Position numbers and translations under genes: made by a program | In this document: positions 15,078 to 19,834 of the stretch, piece after piece | How the letters are laid out: each line of letters starts with the position of its first letter | How positions within the stretch are numbered: position 1 is the stretch's first letter | Source of the DNA: Acidobacteriota bacterium | GTDB lineage: Bacteria > Acidobacteriota > Thermoanaerobaculia > Thermoanaerobaculales > Sulfomarinibacteraceae | DNA length: 19,834 bases | Assembly (NCBI GenBank): GCA_030637805.1 | Contig: DAOWFV010000047.1 | Location: forward strand, 1-19,834 | Direction of reading: 5' to 3' | The notes under the pieces: generated by a model | The model's database searches: none | Told to the model about the DNA's origin: nothing | Seen by the model: the letters and a program-made list of their open reading frames with translations, nothing else

Positions 15078-15623
15078 ATGAGCCTCGCCGGCGGTCCCCG
15101 GCCGACCGAAAGCTCTCTCGTTGAGCGGGCGGTCCGCGGTGAAGTGGGGGCCTTCGAGGAGCTCTACCGCGCCAATGTTGGGCGGGTCTATGCGCTCTGT
15201 CTGCGTATGGCGGGCGAACCGACCCTCGCCGAGGAGCTGGCCCAGGAGGCATTCGTACGGGCCTGGCAGAAGCTCGGTTCCTTCCGCGGCGCGAGCGCCT
15301 TTTCCACCTGGCTTCACCGGGTGACGGTCAACGTCGTGCTCGGACACCGGCGCAGCAGCGCCCGGCGCGAGGCGCGCGTGACCGTGGTCGGCGACGAACT
15401 GTCCTTGGACCGCAGGGTGCAGGAGGAGCGCCCCGGAGACACCGTCGATCTCGAAAGAGCGATCTCCTCGCTTCCCGAGGGTGCGCGCAGGATCTTCGTC
15501 CTCCACGACGTGGAAGGATTCCGACACCGGGAGATCGCCGACCTCGCGGGCATCGCGGTGGGAACCTCCAAGGCGCAGCTCCACCGAGCCCGCAAATTGT
15601 TACGAAAGGCGTTGTCGTCATGA
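15078..15623 (+). CDS. ECF-type RNA polymerase sigma factor
   Basis: A 181-residue sigma-70-family extracytoplasmic-function factor. Region 2 is at about 13-90: LVERAVRGEVGAFEELYRA, then AEELAQEAFVRAWQKLGSFR and FSTWLHRVTVNVVLGHRR. Region 4 is at about 125-178: SLPEGARRIFVLHDVEGF, REIADLAGIAVGTSKAQLHRAR. It directs polymerase to a regulon not visible here, probably including its own operon. ATG 15078 is preferred over the in-frame ATG at 15039 because the latter lies inside repeat copy C. Only a weak AGG-type ribosome site is seen. The stop overlaps the anti-sigma start as ATGA, the usual coupling of a sigma factor with its inhibitor. The promoter must lie in or upstream of element C. Confidence 0.92.
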   Translation: MSLAGGPRPTESSLVERAVRGEVGAFEELYRANVGRVYALCLRMAGEPTLAEELAQEAFVRAWQKLGSFRGASAFSTWLHRVTVNVVLGHRRSSARREARVTVVGDELSLDRRVQEERPGDTVDLERAISSLPEGARRIFVLHDVEGFRHREIADLAGIAVGTSKAQLHRARKLLRKALSS

Positions 15624-16285
15624 AATGCCGGGATATCTTCGACAAGATCGACCTTTATCTGGATCACGCGCTGAGCGCGTCCGAATCGGATGCGATGCGC
15701 GCACACCTTGCGAGCTGCGCGAGCTGCGAACTGGAGGTGGAGGCGGCGCGCGAATTGCGCAACCGTGCCTTTGCGCTGCCGGGCTCGCTTGAACCGCCGC
15801 GCGACCTGTGGCCTGAAATCGCCGAAAGGATTGCCGAGGAGAAGATCGTCCGGGGGCGCTTTTCTCGCGTTCCTCGCCGCGCTCTCCTCGCCGCTGCGGC
15901 GCTATTCGTACTGGCGGGCTCGGTGGTGACCGCCTACCTGGTCGGGCGGGGGCAGGCGATACCGCCTGAAACCCGTCTTCGGGCTCCCGAAAGTGTGGCG
16001 TCCTCCGAGGTGGCCCGTGCCTCGATCCGCGGCTTGGAGATCGACTCCTGCGGGGCCCGCGCCGAGCTGCTCGATGCCCTGGAAGCCCGCCGCGCCGAGC
16101 TCACGCCCGAGACCTACGAGATGGTGATGGTCAATCTCGCGATCATTGACGACGCCATCATCCGCATCGATTCGGCCCTTGCTGAGCATCCGGGCAGCGG
16201 ACGGCTGGCCCACCAGCTTGCAGTTGCCTATCGTCAACAGATCAATCTACTGGAGCGGGCGGTTCGTTTGCCCGCGGAAGTCTAG
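15620..16285 (+). CDS. Zinc-finger anti-sigma factor, single-pass membrane protein
   Basis: A 221-residue protein. The N-terminal anti-sigma zinc-binding motif is formed by Cys3, His29, Cys33 and Cys36 (MKC, then AHLASCASCE). A cytoplasmic linker leads to a membrane helix at about 88-108 (ALLAAAALFVLAGSVVTAYLVG). The remainder, about 110-221, would be outside the membrane and is helical, with LDALEARRAELTPETYEMV and a conserved-looking LAVAYRQQINLLERAV end. It should hold the upstream sigma factor until a signal releases it. It overlaps the sigma gene by four bases, and the DUF4097 gene follows 37 bases later. The outer domain may be the sensor part and is not recognised. Confidence 0.87.
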   Translation: MKCRDIFDKIDLYLDHALSASESDAMRAHLASCASCELEVEAARELRNRAFALPGSLEPPRDLWPEIAERIAEEKIVRGRFSRVPRRALLAAAALFVLAGSVVTAYLVGRGQAIPPETRLRAPESVASSEVARASIRGLEIDSCGARAELLDALEARRAELTPETYEMVMVNLAIIDDAIIRIDSALAEHPGSGRLAHQLAVAYRQQINLLERAVRLPAEV

Positions 16286-16322
16286 AGAAAAACGCCCAGT
16301 GTGTCCGGGCAAGGAGGTCATC

Positions 16323-17207
16323 ATGAAGAAGTACGGAATGTTGTTAGCACTCGTGTTGGCGGTTGCGAGCGCCGCGTGGGCGGCCCAGCCTGTCAACGAA
16401 AGTCACCCCATCGCACCCGATGCCGAGGTGTGGGTGGAGAATCTCGCCGGCTCCCTGGTTTTCGAGGGCTGGGACAGTGCCATGGTGGAAGTTATCGGGA
16501 CCCTCGGTGATGGAGTCGACCGCCTCGACATCGAGAGCGATGAAGACGGAATCGGAATCGAGGTGGTCTTCGACGAGGAATTCCACGGGCGGCAGATTGA
16601 GGCCACCGATCTCACGATCCGCCTGCCCTACGGTGTGAGCCTCGACGTCGAAACCGTCAGCGCCTCGATCTCGGTGTCCGGCATGACCGGAGACCTCGAG
16701 CTCGAGTCCGTGAGCGGAGTGATTAGGGTGGACGGCACTCCTGCGAGCCTCGATGCCGAGAGCGTGAGCGGCGGTGTGATCGTGGAGCTGGCGCCGGACG
16801 GGAGCGACCTGGCGTCGGTGAGCGGCCCCATCGAGATCGGCGGGGCCTCGGGCCACCTCGATGCGGAGAACGTCAGTGGCAACATCGTGATCGAGGGTGG
16901 GCGCCTCTATGGCGCCGACCTAGAAACCGTGTCCGGGAACATCACCTGCAGGGCAATCCCCGGGCCCAGCGGCGACGTCGATATGGAGACCATGAGCGGT
17001 ACCATCACGCTTGTTGTCGATCCGGGCGCGGTGGCGTACTACGAGCTGAGCACCTTCTCGGGGAAGATTACGAACCAGATTGGACCCGAGGCGACGCGGA
17101 CGAGCAAGTACACCCCCGGCAAAGAGTTGAGCTTCAACACCGGCTCGGGTGGTCCGCGCATTTCCCTGGAGAGCTTCAGCGGCACCATCAAGCTGCTGAC
17201 CGAATAG
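16323..17207 (+). CDS. Exported DUF4097-type beta-solenoid protein
   Basis: A 294-residue protein with a clear signal peptide (MKKYGMLLALVLAVASAAWA, cleavage near 20/21). The mature part is an adhesin-like DUF4097 repeat: short strands ending in VSG or similar recur about every 20-28 residues (LELESVSGVIRVDG, LDAESVSGGVIV, DLASVSGPIEIGG, LDAENVSGNIVIEG, DLETVSGNITC, DMETMSGTITLV, ELSTFSGKITN, SLESFSGTIKLL), predicting a right-handed beta-solenoid. The start has a near-consensus ribosome site AAGGAGG, six bases before ATG 16323. It is third in the sigma/anti-sigma operon and closed by a strong terminator. Such trios are frequent in Acidobacteriota; function is unknown, perhaps envelope stress sensing or response. 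Confidence 0.9.
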   Translation: MKKYGMLLALVLAVASAAWAAQPVNESHPIAPDAEVWVENLAGSLVFEGWDSAMVEVIGTLGDGVDRLDIESDEDGIGIEVVFDEEFHGRQIEATDLTIRLPYGVSLDVETVSASISVSGMTGDLELESVSGVIRVDGTPASLDAESVSGGVIVELAPDGSDLASVSGPIEIGGASGHLDAENVSGNIVIEGGRLYGADLETVSGNITCRAIPGPSGDVDMETMSGTITLVVDPGAVAYYELSTFSGKITNQIGPEATRTSKYTPGKELSFNTGSGGPRISLESFSGTIKLLTE

Positions 17208-17230
17208 GCCGAAATCTCTAATTGATCAAC

Positions 17231-17258
17231 GGGGCGCGGCGATGGCCGCGCCCCTTTT
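17231..17258 (+). terminator. Intrinsic terminator of the sigma/anti-sigma/DUF4097 operon
   Basis: A perfect 10-bp G/C stem, GGGGCGCGGC and GCCGCGCCCC, with loop GATG and an immediate TTTT run, 23 bases after the DUF4097 stop. The best-formed terminator in the window. No gene is seen in the remainder of the gap (17259-17366). Confidence 0.9.
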
Positions 17259-17366
17259 CTGGCCCTGGGACCATCCCAAGCTCCGGAATTGCGCTGCTGG
17301 AAGGTGAAGCGACCTTCTGTCGTCGCGCTCCCCGAGAGAATGCCAGGCACCTCCGAAGAAGCGCGC

Positions 17367-17443
17367 CCAAGCGTGGGCACCATGATCCGATTCACCTGAT
17401 CGCCTCCCCGCGCCGATAATTCCGAATTCCGAATTCCGAATTT
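17367..17443. repeat. Conserved leader plus AATTCCG heptad array
   Basis: Bases 17418-17438 are three exact AATTCCG units followed by AATTTA. The 51 bases before (from CCAAGCG to CCTCCCCGCGCCGAT) align with 5244-5292 at about three quarters of positions with one 2-base gap. It lies upstream of the GcvR-like gene. Confidence 0.75.
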
Positions 17444-17500
17444 AAGGTCCTGGGTTACCATGATGAGGAACCCCGATCAACGGGCGAGAGGAGGCTCCCC

Positions 17501-18037
17501 ATGCGCAAGCAACTGGTGCTTACCGCCTCCGGGCGCGATCGCGTAGGGATCGTCGAGGAGATTACCGAGCTGATCCTGCGCTTCGACGGCAACGTCGAAG
17601 CCAGCCGCATGGTGCGCCTTGGCGGGGACTTCGCCATGCTCATATTCGTCACCGCACCGGAGGAGAAAATCGAGGCTCTCCGCAGCGCCGTCTCCGAGGT
17701 CCATTACGCCAAGTACGACGTGCAGACCCGTCTCACCGAGGTGTTGGATTCGGAGGAGACGGGCACTGTGCCCTGTGCCATCAATGTGCGCGGTGCCGAT
17801 CACGTGGGCATCGTCCATCAGATCGCGCATTACCTCGGTCAGCAGGGAATCAACGTCGAGACCATGACCACCGAGGTGGTGGCGGCGCCGATGAGCGGGA
17901 CCCCGCTGTTCACGATGTCGGCGGTGGTCCGGGTTCCGCCGCAGCTCGCCATCGACGACCTTCGCGAGGCTCTCGAGTATATCGGCGAGGAGGTCGGTGT
18001 CGACACAGAGATCTTCCCGCACGTGGACGAAGACTGA
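17501..18037 (+). CDS. Double-ACT-domain protein, GcvR-like
   Basis: A 178-residue protein made of two ACT domains, about 4-80 (LVLTASGRDRVGIVEEITELI) and 92-175 (CAINVRGADHVGIVHQIAHYL, INVETMTTEVVAAPMSGTPLF). The D-x-x-G-I-V ligand-loop pattern occurs in both. It matches the glycine-cleavage repressor GcvR family, which in E. coli binds GcvA and responds to glycine. No GcvA or glycine-cleavage gene is in this window, so the role may be general amino-acid sensing. ATG 17501 has AGGAGG six bases upstream. It appears to be a single-gene unit between two AATT-heptad arrays and converges on the RNase E/G gene. Confidence 0.88.
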   Translation: MRKQLVLTASGRDRVGIVEEITELILRFDGNVEASRMVRLGGDFAMLIFVTAPEEKIEALRSAVSEVHYAKYDVQTRLTEVLDSEETGTVPCAINVRGADHVGIVHQIAHYLGQQGINVETMTTEVVAAPMSGTPLFTMSAVVRVPPQLAIDDLREALEYIGEEVGVDTEIFPHVDED

Positions 18038-18040
18038 ATT

Positions 18041-18089
18041 AATTCTCAATTCTTAATTTTGAATTCTCAATTAAGACCTGAGAATTAGT
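18041..18089. repeat. Degenerate AATTNNN heptad array between convergent genes
   Basis: Seven units in register: AATTCTC, AATTCTT, AATTTTG, AATTCTC, AATTAAG, ACCTGAG, AATTAGT. AATTCTCA (18062-18069) and TGAGAATT (18079-18086) form a perfect 8-bp stem with a 9-base loop. It fills nearly the whole gap between the GcvR-like and RNase E/G stops and mixes AATT units with a CCTGAG unit like that at 6941. Confidence 0.7.
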
Positions 18090-18092
18090 GAG

Positions 18093-19834
18093 TCAGTACG
18101 AGAACGGATCCGAGTCGGGTGAGGGTACGTCCGTGGGCGGGGTCCCCTCGCCGGCGGACTCGGTTTTGGGGGCCTTCTTGCGGGGGCGGCGTGGGCGCCG
18201 GCGTCGGGGCTTGGTGGCGGACTTCGCCTCCTCGCCCGAATCCGCGGGCTGGGATTCGGTTTCTTGGCGAGTCGCGGGACCCTCTTCCGACGCTGTCCGC
18301 GGCACGCCCTCCTCGCCGGCCGCGGCGGCGGTGGTGGGCTTCTTTCGCCTGCGTCCGCCGCGGCGTCGTCGGCTCGGCTTCTTGGTTGCAGTTTCATCGC
18401 TGTGGGGGGTATCGGTCCCGGCGGGAGTCGTATCGACTTCGGATCGGTCCTCCGCCTCCCCAGCCTTGGCTTCCTGCGTCGCGATTACGGCAGAATTGCC
18501 GGAGGCGGGCTTCTTCCTTCTCCGTCCACCACGGCTGCGCCGACGGGGCTTCCCCTTTTCTGCGGGAGATCTGGTGTCCTCCGCCGGTTCGGCCGAGGCC
18601 GGCATGTCGTCGGTCTGTGACGGTTTGGCCTTCGAGCGCCCGGCCGACCCGCCTTCCACACCCTCGGCGAGATCGGCCGCGCTCACCGCCGGCTCGTTCT
18701 GGGTTTCCTCGTCGGTTTTTCGTGGGCGCCACTCCACCCGTTCCTCGGAACGGTGGATGCCTGCGGCCGCGACGATCTCCACCCGGATGTCGAACTCACG
18801 CTCGAGGGCAGCCAGCTCCTGGCGTCGGTCGTTCTGCAGGGCGTCGGCGAGCTCCGGGTGGAGCTCGATGCGGACACCGCCCAGGCTCCCGGTGACGGCC
18901 CGCGTTTCAATCCGGCGCAGCAGGTTGAGGCCCACCAGTTCCGGGCTGGCGATGTTGCCGGTACCGCTGCAGGTGGGGCATGGGCGGTGAGTCCGAAGTT
19001 GGAGCGCCTTTTTGAGGCGCTGACGGTTGATCTCCAGCAGGCCGTTATCGGACAGGCGAGTCACAAAGGTCCGCGCCTTGTCGTCCTTCAGCGAGTCGCG
19101 CATGGTCTTCTCGACCTCACGGCGATGCTTGGAAGAGCGCATGTCGATGAAGTCGACGACCATCAGGCCGCCGATATCACGCATCCGGAGCTGCCGCGCA
19201 ACCTCCCGCGCCGCCTCCATGTTGGTCGCGTAGGCAGTCTCTTCCTGGCTGCCACCGCGGGTGGCCCGGCCCGAGTTGACATCGATGGCGGTCAAAGCCT
19301 CGGTGCCGTCGATGACGATGGAACCCCCGCTGGGCAGCCCGATCTTGCGCTGATAGATGCGATCGATCTGGTCCTCGACCTGATAGCGGCTGAAGAGCGG
19401 CATGCGGTCGGAATAACGGACGAGACGGTTTCCGGCGCGGGGCATGAAGGTGCGCATGTAGCCGCGGGCCTTGGCGTAGGCCTCGTCGTCATCGACCAGG
19501 ACCTCCTTGATCGAGTTGTCGAGACTGTCTCGCAGCGCCTGGACGATGAGGTCCTGGTCGCTGTAGAGCAGTCGCGGCCCCTTACCGATGGTCGACTCCT
19601 CGCGGATCTTTTTCCACAGCCGGAGGAGGGCGTTGAGGTCCCGGTTGAGGGTCTTCTGCGGTTGGTCGAGGGCGTTGGTGCGAAGGATCACGCCGCAGCC
19701 CTCTGGGAGCTCGAGCCTGGCTACCCGGTCCTTGACGGCCTGCCGCTCCTCATCCTCGGCCTTGCGCGAGACACCACGAACATCGTCAAAGGGCATCAGC
19801 ACAAGGTACCGCCCGGCGATGCTGATGTTGGTGG
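18093..19834 (-). CDS. Ribonuclease E/G family endoribonuclease, N-terminus outside window
   Basis: 579 residues are visible; the start and most of the S1 domain lie beyond the right edge. The first visible residues, NISIAGRYLVLMPF, belong to the end of the S1 region. The catalytic DNase-I-like part has AIDVNSG and VVDFIDMR, carrying the two metal-binding aspartates. CPTCSGTG is the zinc-link that bridges subunits, followed by the small domain up to about ERVEWR. The last ~190 residues are low-complexity, with three Arg/Lys-rich blocks (RRRSRGGRRRKKP, RRRRGGRRRKKP, RRRRPRRPRKK) separated by acidic/Ala/Thr spacers. Such tails bind RNA or degradosome partners in RNase E. The enzyme processes rRNA/tRNA precursors and starts mRNA decay. 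Whether it should be called Rne or Rng cannot be decided from this part. Confidence 0.93.
   Translation of the reverse strand, partial: TNISIAGRYLVLMPFDDVRGVSRKAEDEERQAVKDRVARLELPEGCGVILRTNALDQPQKTLNRDLNALLRLWKKIREESTIGKGPRLLYSDQDLIVQALRDSLDNSIKEVLVDDDEAYAKARGYMRTFMPRAGNRLVRYSDRMPLFSRYQVEDQIDRIYQRKIGLPSGGSIVIDGTEALTAIDVNSGRATRGGSQEETAYATNMEAAREVARQLRMRDIGGLMVVDFIDMRSSKHRREVEKTMRDSLKDDKARTFVTRLSDNGLLEINRQRLKKALQLRTHRPCPTCSGTGNIASPELVGLNLLRRIETRAVTGSLGGVRIELHPELADALQNDRRQELAALEREFDIRVEIVAAAGIHRSEERVEWRPRKTDEETQNEPAVSAADLAEGVEGGSAGRSKAKPSQTDDMPASAEPAEDTRSPAEKGKPRRRSRGGRRRKKPASGNSAVIATQEAKAGEAEDRSEVDTTPAGTDTPHSDETATKKPSRRRRGGRRRKKPTTAAAAGEEGVPRTASEEGPATRQETESQPADSGEEAKSATKPRRRRPRRPRKKAPKTESAGEGTPPTDVPSPDSDPFSY

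Noticed and set aside
14275..15081. 268-codon frame and other frames crossing element copies A, B and C
   Set aside because: They are opposite apaG or consist of the palindromic element. Similar peptides at the copies come from DNA repeat identity, not from a protein family.
18088..18990. 300-codon plus-strand frame opposite the RNase E/G tail
   Set aside because: Shadow of the Arg-rich low-complexity tail. The RNase E/G motifs fix the coding strand.

Overview
The window is about 19.8 kb of high-GC, gene-dense bacterial chromosome carrying about 18 protein genes. The 5' end of the first gene and the 5' end of the last gene (minus strand) lie outside it. Hopanoid genes, a large Ser/Thr kinase with a TPR receptor part, an ECF sigma/anti-sigma/DUF4097 operon and a palindrome-rich intergenic landscape suggest an uncultured Acidobacteriota, possibly a Thermoanaerobaculia-like lineage. 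That placement is inference from gene content only. No rRNA, tRNA, CRISPR array, transposase or phage gene was recognised.

Layout. Bases 1-4094 are a hopanoid side-chain region: the end of hpnH, hpnB, a convergent adenine deaminase (ade), then hpnG with a possible 44-codon ORF just ahead of it. HpnH makes adenosylhopane, HpnG removes adenine from it, and Ade can deaminate that adenine, so the neighbourhood makes metabolic sense. Bases 4308-5193 hold trmO and a small ACT_7 protein. Bases 5330-6750 (minus) hold elbB and a TSUP permease, overlapping by four bases. Bases 7033-7647 hold a YfcG-type glutathione transferase. Bases 7654-10794 (minus) hold a membrane Ser/Thr kinase with TPRs followed by a small exported protein. 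Bases 11367-14282 hold an unnamed ATP-grasp-like protein, miaA (ATGA overlap) and a cytidylate-kinase-like protein. apaG follows on the minus strand. Bases 15078-17207 are an ECF sigma, its zinc-finger anti-sigma and a DUF4097 beta-solenoid protein, closed by a clear intrinsic terminator. The right end has a GcvR-like double-ACT protein and, convergent to it, an RNase E/G gene with an Arg/Lys-rich tail.

The most unusual content is between the genes. A palindromic element of 177-178 bp occurs three times (4094-4270, 11166-11343, 14869-15046). It has terminal inverted repeats, mostly TA flanks, and an apical hairpin. A 44-bp terminal fragment of the same family sits in frame inside hpnB (352-395). 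In addition, 7-bp tandem arrays built on AATTNNN, GGTCGCA or CCTGAGA units occupy several intergenic gaps. Two of these arrays share a conserved ~50-bp leader and two form an inverted pair. These two repeat families are the best candidates for something undescribed.
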